64,000 nt of DNA from Thermocaproicibacter sp002410755 (GTDB taxonomy: Bacteria > Bacillota > Clostridia > Oscillospirales > Acutalibacteraceae). The notes under the pieces were generated by a model. The model was not told the DNA's origin. It ran no database searches and worked only from the letters and a program-made list of their open reading frames with translations. Every line of letters begins with the position of its first letter. The stretch's first letter is position 1. This document shows, piece after piece, positions 16,652 through 24,997 of this stretch. The DNA is taken from assembly GCA_036839715.1 (NCBI GenBank), contig DAITDU010000007.1:7725-71724 (forward strand), given 5' to 3'. A program made the position numbers and the translations under genes.

Positions 16652-17461
16652 TTAAAAAACTGCTACGACTGCTCCATCATAAGTTTTAGTAATATAATCC
16701 TTAACCTCCTGACTTTGTAGAGCCTTAACCAGCGCTTTGATGGCGGGCTTGTTTTCATTGCCCTGCTTCACAGCGATAATATTGGCATAGGTTTTTGCAG
16801 CTTCGGAGTTTTTGTCTTCTGTTGCAAGGGCCTGACTGACTTTTAGACCAGCACCGATTGCATAGTTGCCATTGATAACTGCAAGTGCCACAGAGTCAAG
16901 GCTTTTCGGGATTACGGCTGCATCCATTTCAACGACGTCATAGTGATGGGGATTTGCAGAAATGTCCTTTTTGGTCGCGGAAAGTCCGGCACCGTCTTTA
17001 ATGGTAATCAGTTTCTGCGCTGCCAGAAGCTGGAGCGCACGGGCTTCGTTGGAAGGATCATTGGGCACGGCAATCTTTGCGCCATCCGGCACATTGGTAA
17101 GGGAAGAAGACGTGCCGGCATAAATTCCATAAGGCTCATAATGAATTGCAGCAACACTTACCAGGTGTGTATTGTTTTTTTCGTTAAAAGAGTCAAGGTA
17201 CGGCTTGTGCTGAAAATAATTGGCATCCAGTTCTCCGTCCTCCGTGGCGGTGTTGGGCAGGACATAGTCGTCATAGATCTTGATATTCAGCGTATAGCCT
17301 TCCTTTGCAAGAATTGGTTTGACAGCTTTTAGAATTTCGGCATGGGGCGTGGCACTGGCTCCAACTGTGATGGTCTTACTCTCAGAGGATGAGTTTTTGC
17401 AGCCGGCAAGACTCAGCAGAAGCAGGGAGGAAGCAAGCAGAACAGATACAAATTTTTTCAT
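16652..17461 (-). CDS. metQ: methionine ABC transporter substrate-binding lipoprotein
   Basis: 269 residues. The lipoprotein signal ends in LSLAGC, so the mature protein is tethered outside the membrane. The NlpA/MetQ family shows in TVGASATPHAEIL, the YFQHKPYLD block and a C-terminal YDGAVVAVF. It delivers D- or L-methionine to the MetNI importer. It is the third gene of the T-box controlled metN-metI-metQ operon. Confidence 0.95.
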   Translation of the reverse strand: MKKFVSVLLASSLLLLSLAGCKNSSSESKTITVGASATPHAEILKAVKPILAKEGYTLNIKIYDDYVLPNTATEDGELDANYFQHKPYLDSFNEKNNTHLVSVAAIHYEPYGIYAGTSSSLTNVPDGAKIAVPNDPSNEARALQLLAAQKLITIKDGAGLSATKKDISANPHHYDVVEMDAAVIPKSLDSVALAVINGNYAIGAGLKVSQALATEDKNSEAAKTYANIIAVKQGNENKPAIKALVKALQSQEVKDYITKTYDGAVVAVF

Positions 17462-17511
17462 TGGGAATCTCTCCTTTTCAAAAGAATCTACTGGTTAAAT
17501 CATACAGGAAA

Positions 17512-18195
17512 CTATCTGGCACGCTTGTCAGATGACCTTGCCAATTTCATGCCAACTTCCTGCATAATCTGGACAAGGATAACCATCAGGATGGAAGAAA
17601 CGTACATGATATCATTCTGAAAGCGGTAGAGCCCATACTGAACTGCAATGGCACCAAGGCCACCACCGCCCACAAGTGTTGCAAGGGGAGTATAGCCGAG
17701 AATCGTAGTAATTGAAATGGCGGCTCCCACAAGAAGGGAAGGTTTTGCCTCCGGGATCATCACTTTAGTGATAATCTGCCAGTTTGTACTGCCCATGGAC
17801 TGTGCTGCCTCAATGACGCCATGGCTGACTTCCTTCAGGGAAGACTCCACCATGCGCGCTACAAACGGCGCAGCGGAAATAATCAGAGGCACAAGAAACG
17901 CATTGTCTCCTACCTTAGTCCCAATCAATGCTTTGGTAAGAGGCAGCACAAGGACAAGCAGGATAACAAATGGAATGGAACGCAGAATATTGACAACCAG
18001 CCCGAGCGTTTTATTCAGCGGTGCATTCGGATGAATGCCATCTTTATCGGACACACAGAGGATTACACCGGCCGGAATGCCAATTAAATAGGAAACCAAG
18101 GTACAAAGAATTACAAAATAAAGTGTAACCAGCAAACCATTCCCATACTCTCCCAGCATGGCAGTGCTGAATGCTGAAGAAAGATACTCATTCAT
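17512..18195 (-). CDS. metI: methionine ABC transporter permease
   Basis: 227 residues from the ATG at 18195, which has AAGGAGG nine bases ahead; it overlaps the end of metN by eight bases. Five membrane segments are visible, and the EAA-type cytoplasmic loop is EAAQSMGSTNWQIITKVMIP. It forms the channel of the methionine importer with MetN and MetQ. Confidence 0.95.
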   Translation of the reverse strand: MNEYLSSAFSTAMLGEYGNGLLVTLYFVILCTLVSYLIGIPAGVILCVSDKDGIHPNAPLNKTLGLVVNILRSIPFVILLVLVLPLTKALIGTKVGDNAFLVPLIISAAPFVARMVESSLKEVSHGVIEAAQSMGSTNWQIITKVMIPEAKPSLLVGAAISITTILGYTPLATLVGGGGLGAIAVQYGLYRFQNDIMYVSSILMVILVQIMQEVGMKLARSSDKRAR

Positions 18196-19213
18196 GGAGC
18201 GGTTCCTCCTTATAGTAAATCTTACGGTCATTCAAGTAGGCCTTTATGCGGGCAACAGACGTCTGATCTTCAGGTAGCCGGATAACCATCTGGCCAAAGG
18301 TTTTGCCTTCAACTACTTTGGTATGGGCATAAAGGATATTCACGGTAATATGGCATTCCAGAACCATTTTTGAAATGATTGGTTCTAAGGCTGACATGCC
18401 ATCGAACACAATGCGCAGGGTGCTGTTTCCGGCAATGCTGGTTGGCACTTGCCCCTGAGGGAAAATAAGCTGTTTTGCAATGGTGGACTGAGGATGGACG
18501 AAGATTTCCTTTACGTCCCCCATCTCAACAATATGGCTTTGGTCAATTACGGCTACCCTCTGGCAAATCTGCTCAATCACGCGCATTTCATGTGTCACAA
18601 TGAGAATTGTCACGCCAAGCCGGTGGTTTATGTCCTGAAGCAGTTCCAGAATAGACTGTGTTGTTGTTGGATCCAGAGCGCTCGTAGCCTCATCACAGAG
18701 AAGGACCTTCGGATTCATGGCAAGCGCACGGGCAATCGCAACGCGCTGCTTCTGCCCACCGGACATCTGGGAAGGGTATGCTTTCGCCCGATTGGAAAGG
18801 CCAACCATATTGAGAAGCTCAAGCGCTCTCTTCTTCGCATCTGCGCGCGATACACCGGCAATTTCCATTGGATAACAGACATTTCCCATGGCGTTGCGCT
18901 GGGAGAGCAGGTTGAACTCCTGAAAAATCATGCCGATTTTCTGGCGGGCTCTCAGCAGCTCCCGGTTGCTGAGAGCAGAAAGGTCATTTCCTTCGATAAT
19001 CACACGACCGGAAGTCGGCCTCTCAAGATAATTCACACAGCGCACCAGCGTACTTTTTCCGGCCCCGCTCAAGCCAATAATCCCAAAGATTTCACCTTCA
19101 CGGATGGAAAGGTTAATATCTTTCAGCGCGACCACTTCGCCCGCAGCGCCATGATAGACCTTGCTTAAGTTTTCAATCCGTATAATTTCCTTCTCGCTTG
19201 CGCTTTCGCTCAC
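18188..19213 (-). CDS. metN: methionine ABC transporter ATP-binding protein
   Basis: 341 residues. ATPase motifs are Walker A GLSGAGKST, signature MSGGQKQRVAIARAL and Walker B VLLCDEATSALD. The last 80 residues form the NIL (ACT-like) regulatory domain, which in E. coli MetN binds methionine and inhibits uptake. First gene behind the T-box leader. Confidence 0.96.
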   Translation of the reverse strand: MSESASEKEIIRIENLSKVYHGAAGEVVALKDINLSIREGEIFGIIGLSGAGKSTLVRCVNYLERPTSGRVIIEGNDLSALSNRELLRARQKIGMIFQEFNLLSQRNAMGNVCYPMEIAGVSRADAKKRALELLNMVGLSNRAKAYPSQMSGGQKQRVAIARALAMNPKVLLCDEATSALDPTTTQSILELLQDINHRLGVTILIVTHEMRVIEQICQRVAVIDQSHIVEMGDVKEIFVHPQSTIAKQLIFPQGQVPTSIAGNSTLRIVFDGMSALEPIISKMVLECHITVNILYAHTKVVEGKTFGQMVIRLPEDQTSVARIKAYLNDRKIYYKEEPLHE

Positions 19214-19242
19214 AGTCTGGCCTCCTCAGGTAAAATCTGCAT

Positions 19243-19520
19243 TAAAAAAGCACTGCCATCCTTTTTAAGGACGACAGCGCTTTGCTCTCGTGTTACCACC
19301 TTAATTTGCCTGCCCTTCACAGAACAGGCCTCACTAGGTACTTTACTTCATACCCCGGCGCAGTAATGGGCGCTCCCATCGCGGCCTGTGCGCAGAAACG
19401 CAGTCGGCAACGCAGCTCCAAGACCATTTTCCACTGTGTCTTCCGTGCTCCTTTTCATCAACCGAAGCTCTCTGGACCGTATCCCGCAGTGTACTTTTCT
19501 CTTCATAGCTTTCTCTATAT
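19243..19520 (-). promoter_or_regulatory. T-box leader, probably methionine-specific
   Basis: Read on the minus strand, the leader contains AAGAGAAAAGTACACTGCGG at the base of stem I, a specifier-loop stretch GGAAAATGGTC with ATG at 19427-19425, the T-box AAGGTGGTAACACG (19302-19289) and a terminator hairpin (19283-19243) ending in TTTTTT. The TTAAGG ahead of the T-box can pair with CCTTAA in the terminator, giving the alternative antiterminator. Uncharged tRNA-Met would stabilise the antiterminator and switch on metNIQ. The specifier was placed by motif spacing and by the genes controlled. Confidence 0.88.
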
Positions 19521-19527
19521 TGGCAGT

Positions 19528-19557
19528 ATTATAACACGGCCTTTCCCGGAATGTCAA
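19528..19557 (-). promoter_or_regulatory. promoter of the T-box leader and metNIQ
   Basis: TTGACA, 18 bases, TATAAT on the minus strand; both boxes are perfect. It sits about 120 bases from the plus-strand S1 gene, back to back. Confidence 0.82.
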
Positions 19558-19676
19558 GAGCCTTTTTTGCTTTTTTTAGGAAAAACAAGCATTTTAACTC
19601 AATTAAATGCGTACAGAAAGAATTACAGTTCTTCCCGACGCATATAGATGAGCGAAGAGAAAGAGGAGGGAACACG

Positions 19677-20606
19677 ATGTTTGAATACAACCCGGAAGGG
19701 TGGAACATGGATACACCGGAAAATCGTGCTGCGCTGCAAAGTTATTCAACACTCAACGACGCATGCCGGGAAGAGCGGATTCTGGAAGCCCGTGCCATTG
19801 TCTGTGACAGTGCCCACAATCTTTGGGTGGACTTAGGCTGCATGAAAGGGATCATCCCGCGTGAAGAAGGTGCAGTGGGTATCAAAGAAGGAACCGTGCG
19901 GGACATTGCCATAATTTCCCGCGTTAATCATCCGGTATGCTTTCTTGTGACAGGATTTGAAAAAGGAGAAAACGGCGCAACCGTTGCTGTCCTTTCGCGC
20001 CGTGCCGCTCAGGAAAAGTGCCGCCGGGAATACATCTCTCTGCTGAAGTCCGGGGATGTAATCAACGCACGGATTACCCATCTGGAAAGCTTCGGCGCAT
20101 TTGCCGATGTCGGATGCGGCGTTGTTGCACTCCTTCCCATTGATTCCATCTCTGTCTCGCGGATCGAGCACCCGCGGGAAAGATTTTCTGTAGGTATGGA
20201 TATCCGAGCCATCACTAAAACGATTGAGAATGGGCGCATTACGCTGAGCCATAAGGAACTGCTTGGCACATGGGAAGAAAATGCTGCCCAGTTTTCCGCT
20301 GGTGAAACTGTTGCCGGCATCGTCCGCTCTGTTGAACCGTATGGGATTTTCATAGAACTGGCACCAAATCTTGCAGGCCTTGCAGAAGTCAAAGAGGGTG
20401 TCAAGCCAGGCCAGCAAGCGAGTGTTTATATCAAAAGCATACTGCCTGCACGCATGAAGGTAAAGCTTGTGATTATTGATACTTTTGACTTTGACTACCG
20501 GCCCGCACCGCCAAAATACTTTTTTTCCGGCAATCATATCGACCAATTCGTCTATTCCCCGGAGGGCTGTGAAAAACAGATTGTTTCCGCTTTTCCACCA
20601 AAATAG
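19677..20606 (+). CDS. S1 RNA-binding domain protein
   Basis: 309 residues from the ATG with AGAGGAGGG ahead. Two S1 folds are visible in the second half: about residues 125-190 (GDVINARITHLESFGAFAD) and 215-275 (GETVAGIVRSVEPYGIFIE). The first 110 residues also look like a degenerate S1-like barrel (LWVDLGCMKGIIP). It resembles shortened ribosomal protein S1 homologs annotated in Oscillospirales; full RpsA has four to six repeats. A role in translation or RNA turnover is likely but not proven. Confidence 0.8.
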   Translation: MFEYNPEGWNMDTPENRAALQSYSTLNDACREERILEARAIVCDSAHNLWVDLGCMKGIIPREEGAVGIKEGTVRDIAIISRVNHPVCFLVTGFEKGENGATVAVLSRRAAQEKCRREYISLLKSGDVINARITHLESFGAFADVGCGVVALLPIDSISVSRIEHPRERFSVGMDIRAITKTIENGRITLSHKELLGTWEENAAQFSAGETVAGIVRSVEPYGIFIELAPNLAGLAEVKEGVKPGQQASVYIKSILPARMKVKLVIIDTFDFDYRPAPPKYFFSGNHIDQFVYSPEGCEKQIVSAFPPK

Positions 20607-20751
20607 AAAATTTTTCGCGTATTTTTGGCTCTGGCACAGGCATTATAAGACTGTATGCCTGTGCCTTTCTCTTTGCAGCAAGCCAACCTGTCTCCGCAGA
20701 AAAAATTGAGCTTATTTCAGCCATATCACCCTACATTCCGATATCATGCAA

Positions 20752-20787
20752 GGAAAGCCGGACGGTTCTGTTCCCGTCCGGCTTTCC
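20752..20787. terminator. bidirectional terminator between the S1 gene and spoIVA
   Basis: A perfect 14-bp stem, GGAAAGCCGGACGG with its complement, around an eight-base loop. The U-tracts are short (TTTCC), so it may be only partly efficient. Confidence 0.7.
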
Positions 20788-20795
20788 TTCTTGCG

Positions 20796-22274
20796 TCAAA
20801 GGATAATGCAAATCAATCCATTACAGCCTTCATTGATAATCCGCTCTACTGTCTCTCGCACCTTCTCCCGTGCATCGTCCGGCATCCGCTGAAGTTTTGA
20901 GTGGATACCGTCATTCACCAGCTCATGCAGGCTCTTCCCAAAGACATTGGATTCCCATATCTGCGAAGGGTTTGACTCAAATTCTTTGAGAATGTAGTCA
21001 ATCAAATCCTGCGACTGCTTTTCAGAACCAACAATCGGTGTGATTTCGGTTGTAATGCGCGTCTTCATCATATGGATAGACGGTGCCGCGGCTCTGAGCC
21101 GGATTCCATAGCGCCCACCCTGGTGGATAACCTCCGGTTCATCAAGTGTCAGTTCGTCAACATCCGGCATTACAATACCATAGCCGGTTTCTTCTGCATC
21201 CCGGTAAGCTGCATCGACTTTGTCGTAGGTCTTTTTCATCTCGGCCATCTTAAGCATGCAGTCCATCAGGCTGCCCTCGTCGTTTATTTCCAGCCCGGTT
21301 TTTTCACCAAGGACCTTGTAAAACAAGTCATGATTCAAAATGATTGAAACTCTTGCACGGCCGGTGCCGAGATCAACGGAAACCGTTTTTGCATTCTGTA
21401 CAAATTCACAGTTTTTCATGCCGGTTACAATATTCTCCACGTCACGGATTTTAAACACCTTCGCGGCAGACTGGCGGATACAGGTGAAAACCGAAGAACG
21501 GAGCCAGTGATCCTTTTCCAGTGAAGAAATCCAGCGGGGCATTTCCACACGGATCTCGCGCACCGGGAACTCGAACAGGACTTTAGACAGGACATCACGA
21601 ATTTGTTCCTCTTCCATGTTCAGGCAGTTAACAGGCATCACCGGTACACCATACTTTTCCTGAAGCTGTTTGCAAAGGGCAGCAACCTCATCGGTTGTCG
21701 GATCAACACAGTTGACAAGGACGATGAACGGTTTGTTGATTTTTTTCAGCTCGTCGACAACCCGTTCCTCTGCTTCTGCATATTCGTCACGGGGAATATC
21801 GCTGATGCTGCCGTCTGTTGTCACAAGAAGGCCAATGGTGGAGTGCTCGGTAATTACTTTTTTGGTACCAATTTCCGCCGCCATATTGAACGGAATTGGT
21901 TCCTTGTACCATGGTGTCATCACCATGCGCGGATTGTCGTTCTCAATATATCCCAGCGCACTTGGGACAATATATCCCACGCAGTCAATCAGGCGCACGG
22001 AAAAGGTAGCATTTTCGCCAATATGGACGGTGACAGCTTTTTCCGGAATGAATTTCGGCTCGGTTGTCATAATTGTGCGGCCTGCCGCAGATTGCGGCAT
22101 TTCGTCGACGGCCCGCTCACGTGAATACTTGGAATCCATGTTCGGCACTACAATCGTATCCATAAAGCGCTTGATGAACGTGGACTTTCCCGTTCTGACC
22201 GGGCCAACAACACCAATATAAATATCCCCGTTTGTGCGCTCGGAAATATCCCGGTAAATATTGTGTTCTTCCAT
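20796..22274 (-). CDS. spoIVA: stage IV sporulation protein A, coat ATPase
   Basis: 492 residues, the standard length. It polymerises with ATP hydrolysis on the forespore surface to form the basement layer of the coat. The N-terminal TRAFAC-like ATPase has Walker A GPVRTGKST at about residue 24 and the conserved DCVGY at about 98. The C-terminal region ends in NGLICIIL, corresponding to the conserved tail that interacts with SpoVM in Bacillus. It follows the sipL gene after about 65 bases. Confidence 0.97.
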   Translation of the reverse strand: MEEHNIYRDISERTNGDIYIGVVGPVRTGKSTFIKRFMDTIVVPNMDSKYSRERAVDEMPQSAAGRTIMTTEPKFIPEKAVTVHIGENATFSVRLIDCVGYIVPSALGYIENDNPRMVMTPWYKEPIPFNMAAEIGTKKVITEHSTIGLLVTTDGSISDIPRDEYAEAEERVVDELKKINKPFIVLVNCVDPTTDEVAALCKQLQEKYGVPVMPVNCLNMEEEQIRDVLSKVLFEFPVREIRVEMPRWISSLEKDHWLRSSVFTCIRQSAAKVFKIRDVENIVTGMKNCEFVQNAKTVSVDLGTGRARVSIILNHDLFYKVLGEKTGLEINDEGSLMDCMLKMAEMKKTYDKVDAAYRDAEETGYGIVMPDVDELTLDEPEVIHQGGRYGIRLRAAAPSIHMMKTRITTEITPIVGSEKQSQDLIDYILKEFESNPSQIWESNVFGKSLHELVNDGIHSKLQRMPDDAREKVRETVERIINEGCNGLICIIL

Positions 22275-22339
22275 TTTACCTCCCCCTCAGGCAGAGAAAT
22301 TTCAGCCGTGCAACCGGCCGGTGGATTTACCGGACCACA

Positions 22340-23872
22340 TCACATGGGAATCATCAGCATTCCCTGGTTCTCCACGACGGCACCGGAAATCCCGTTCTCG
22401 GTACGCACTGCTTCAACAGAAGTGCGGTATTCCCGGGCAATATTCCAGACGCTTTCGCCCGCATCGGCATAATAAAGGCAGAGCGATGTAGAGGCATCAC
22501 GCGCCACAGGCTTCGTTTCATCCGCTGTAACTTCGGTAATTGCCTTATAGGTAATGCGCTGCATAACTTCAGCACTGATATGAAGCTCTGTTTTAACTTC
22601 AAGCCCTTTGTCGACAATCCGGTAACTGATACCTCCGGTTATCACATTGGCGGTGCATTTCAGGTCTCCCGTCGAGGATGACGGAATCTGGTGCTCAAAG
22701 TCAATCAGCCGTTCAAAATAAAATGGTAACCCCTTTTCATCCTGGGCAAGCACACAGAGGCTGTACTTCCCTTTCATGGTAATCTTGCTGCTTTCCACAC
22801 TTGCAGCCGCATTTGCCATCTCACTCCAAACATCAATGACTTTTGAAACTGTATGGTCTTCCACGCCAATTTCACTGCGGTGAACAAGGGTATCCGAGGC
22901 AGATTCCGAGAGGCTTTCGATTGTTTTCTGCTTTGCCGTGATATTCAGGTCATACAGCTTTGAGAAGGCGTCATTTACAAAAGTTACTTCTGTTTTCCGG
23001 TAGGCTTCTACGGTTGCATGGATTTTCACCTGAGTGTCAAAATAAGTGCTGTCTCCGGAGTAATCGCTCTTGATTTGTGTTTCAACGCCCGCCACCATAA
23101 AGTGGACGGAGCACAGGCAGTCTTCTGTTACGCCGTCGCAGTCAAGCATCTGCGTAAACGGAATGGAATACTCCATAGTTTCCAGAGAACCTGTTTCCCC
23201 GGTCGACAAATACAAGAATTTTACATAGACTTCCCCTTTCGTCATTGCCTTCCCCGCAGTAACCTTGCAATCCTGAAGCTCCGCAAAAGCCTGCACACGG
23301 ACGATACTGTCGGCAGCCGGTTTTTCCTTGCCAAGTTCCAGCACTTCATCAACGCTAAACTGCTGCTGGGAAAACCCGGCAATCTCACTGATATTTGCCG
23401 TTGTTTTCAGCTGTTCCACATCGTCCCCCGCAATATTGCTGACCGCCTCATCCTGCCCGGCAGTGACAACGCGCGCACAAAGGGAAAAAGACCCGTGCAC
23501 ATTCAGCCTGCGCGGGCCGGAAGCGCGGCAGTTGACATATTCCACGCGCGGGGAAGCAAAGATCAGAGCGTTGTCCGCCTGCTGTTTGAGGGCAATTTCC
23601 ACCGAATAGGAATCGTTGGTCTCAAAGAACCGGACATTATTCCCTTCCGGTGCAAGGTAGAAGATCTTTACGTTGTAGCTTCCGTCCAGCATCAGGCGGT
23701 CCCCTGCAATACTGCGTGAAGAGATCTTCGGGTAAATCTGGCACTTCAGGATTCGCTGGATATCCGGGCAGTAGTCAGGAAGATTGACGTCAAGGTCGAC
23801 CGGCTGTTCCTGACAGCCGTCGTATACCGTTTCCGCGGCGGCAATCTTCTCCCGCTCAAGCATATAGTCCAT
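22340..23872 (-). CDS. sipL: SPOCS and LysM domain coat protein, SipL-like
   Basis: 510 residues from the ATG at 23872, chosen for AAAGGAGAG just ahead. It carries repeated SPOCS (DUF3794) domains; the first begins near EQPVDLDVNLPDYCPDIQ and is followed by two more. A C-terminal LysM follows (YYADAGESVWNIAREYRTS, about residues 460-510). The architecture and length match SipL of Clostridioides difficile, a mother-cell protein whose LysM domain binds SpoIVA and which is needed for coat localisation. Its position next to spoIVA supports that role. It could also be a generic SPOCS spore-surface protein. Confidence 0.88.
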   Translation of the reverse strand: MDYMLEREKIAAAETVYDGCQEQPVDLDVNLPDYCPDIQRILKCQIYPKISSRSIAGDRLMLDGSYNVKIFYLAPEGNNVRFFETNDSYSVEIALKQQADNALIFASPRVEYVNCRASGPRRLNVHGSFSLCARVVTAGQDEAVSNIAGDDVEQLKTTANISEIAGFSQQQFSVDEVLELGKEKPAADSIVRVQAFAELQDCKVTAGKAMTKGEVYVKFLYLSTGETGSLETMEYSIPFTQMLDCDGVTEDCLCSVHFMVAGVETQIKSDYSGDSTYFDTQVKIHATVEAYRKTEVTFVNDAFSKLYDLNITAKQKTIESLSESASDTLVHRSEIGVEDHTVSKVIDVWSEMANAAASVESSKITMKGKYSLCVLAQDEKGLPFYFERLIDFEHQIPSSSTGDLKCTANVITGGISYRIVDKGLEVKTELHISAEVMQRITYKAITEVTADETKPVARDASTSLCLYYADAGESVWNIAREYRTSVEAVRTENGISGAVVENQGMLMIPM

Positions 23873-23943
23873 AAAGGTCTCTCCTTTTCTTCTGTGTTCT
23901 AAGAAATGGTATTCGGGATGTCTCCGGTTTATGACGGACATAC

Positions 23944-23983
23944 AAAAAAAGCGTGGGACGGTTCTTGTAAAACCGCCCCACGC
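23944..23983 (-). terminator. terminator of the spoVM unit
   Basis: On the minus strand a 13-bp stem with one A-C mismatch (GCGTGGGGCGGTT with AACCGTCCCACGC) is followed by seven T. It separates spoVM from sipL, so sipL probably has its own start of transcription. Confidence 0.85.
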
Positions 23984-24001
23984 AGCCAGTTATTTTTTAC
24001 T

Positions 24002-24082
24002 TTATTGTTCTTTTGGAATATGAAACATTTTGCGAAGCAAAAAACTCCAGAACTTTGAGCTTTTAACAACAACGATCTTCAT
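24002..24082 (-). CDS. spoVM: stage V sporulation protein M
   Basis: 26 residues, MKIVVVKSSKFWSFLLRKMF followed by HIPKEQ, exactly the length of Bacillus SpoVM and matching its plan: short N-terminal strand, SPKF-like turn, then an amphipathic helix with basic residues. SpoVM binds the convex forespore membrane and recruits SpoIVA. GGGAGG is eight bases ahead of the ATG. It follows thiN on the same strand, as in Bacillus subtilis (prkC-rsgA-rpe-thiN-spoVM), apart from the missing rpe and one intervening small gene. The helix lacks the Pro-Gly pair seen in many homologs (KFWSF instead of KFLGG). Confidence 0.85.
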   Translation of the reverse strand: MKIVVVKSSKFWSFLLRKMFHIPKEQ

Positions 24083-24112
24083 AATGCAGGCCTCCCGTAT
24101 AAGTATGTGTGT

Positions 24113-24283
24113 TCAACACCGTTTGAGCAGCGCAACACCCAGAGCCACCAAAAGCACTGCCAGGATGAACATGATAAACCCTACCGGACAAAAGCAGGAA
24201 AGCGCCAGACCGATTCCAAATGCGATGCAATAACGCGGCCAAGAAGGCCCCCCGCAGCTCTGGCACCGCTGATGTTCCCACAT
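24113..24283 (-). CDS. small CxxC membrane protein, uncharacterised
   Basis: 56 residues. The N-terminus has CQSC (residues 7-10) of zinc-ribbon or redox type and a GGPSWPRYC stretch; then two short hydrophobic runs, IAFGIGLALSCFC and FIMFILAVLLVALGVALL, form one or two membrane passes, ending KRC. GGTGAG lies six bases before the ATG. It precedes spoVM by 30 bases and the shared terminator follows spoVM, so the two are probably cotranscribed. I do not recognise a named family; sporulation involvement is inferred only from position. Confidence 0.6.
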   Translation of the reverse strand: MWEHQRCQSCGGPSWPRYCIAFGIGLALSCFCPVGFIMFILAVLLVALGVALLKRC

Positions 24284-24361
24284 TAAGCGCTCACCGCCCT
24301 TTCTCCGACCTGAGTTTAGTAATATAATATACGGGATAGAAGAAAGGTGTGAATAAAAAAG

Positions 24362-24997
24362 TCAACGTTCAACAAATACAATCGCATTGCCGCTTTGAAC
24401 CGTAATCTGTGCCGTGTCTTCCACAATCAGGTTGCTTGCCCCAAGAGGAATCTCGGATTCGAGCACAGCAGCCTCCAGAGGATATTTCATGCCCTTATAG
24501 CTGACTTCACACGATGCACAGCCAAACGGGAAAACAGAGACTGTCCTCCCTTTCATGCCGCTGAGCGTCAGGCGGCCCCCATTCAGCAGAAAGACGCGGC
24601 GGCTTCCATCCATAACCACGGCCCGACAGCCCTGTGAAGCAAGGTACTGCAACACGCAGAGGCTTGCATAAGAGTGATCCATGCGTGCGCCTCCCAGCAC
24701 ACCGTAAAGCTCAAAGCAACGGTATCCGCGGCGGATACATTCCTTAACGGCTGCAAATGTGTCGGTGTCATCTTTCTCCACCTTGAGGCGGAGAGTCTCC
24801 ACATTTTCCGGCAGTCCTGTCTGAACGGAGTCAAAATCACCAATCAGCAAATCCGGAATTATCCCGCACCGCACTGCATTGTCATAACCACCGTCGGCGC
24901 AAACAATGTAACTGACTGCGCGGTCAAGATTCCGGAAAGCATCCCGTTCAACGGGAACAGAACCGATAACTACACAGATTTTTCTTTCTTCATCCAT
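24362..24997 (-). CDS. thiN: thiamine pyrophosphokinase
   Basis: 211 residues. It transfers pyrophosphate from ATP to thiamine to make thiamine diphosphate. Catalytic aspartates lie in VCADGGYDNA (about residue 35), LLIGDFDSV (about 52) and KDDTDTFAAV (about 77), all conserved in the family. The C-terminal beta domain binds thiamine. It overlaps rsgA by 28 bases and ends the long minus-strand series. Confidence 0.95.
   Translation of the reverse strand: MDEERKICVVIGSVPVERDAFRNLDRAVSYIVCADGGYDNAVRCGIIPDLLIGDFDSVQTGLPENVETLRLKVEKDDTDTFAAVKECIRRGYRCFELYGVLGGARMDHSYASLCVLQYLASQGCRAVVMDGSRRVFLLNGGRLTLSGMKGRTVSVFPFGCASCEVSYKGMKYPLEAAVLESEIPLGASNLIVEDTAQITVQSGNAIVFVER

Noticed and set aside
20473..20724. 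83-codon minus-strand frame between the S1 gene and spoIVA
   Set aside because: Mostly antisense to the S1 gene end, no motif and no start signal.
24063..24281. 72-codon minus-strand frame over the spoVM region
   Set aside because: Out of frame with the two small genes that have ribosome sites and sensible compositions; no start signal of its own.
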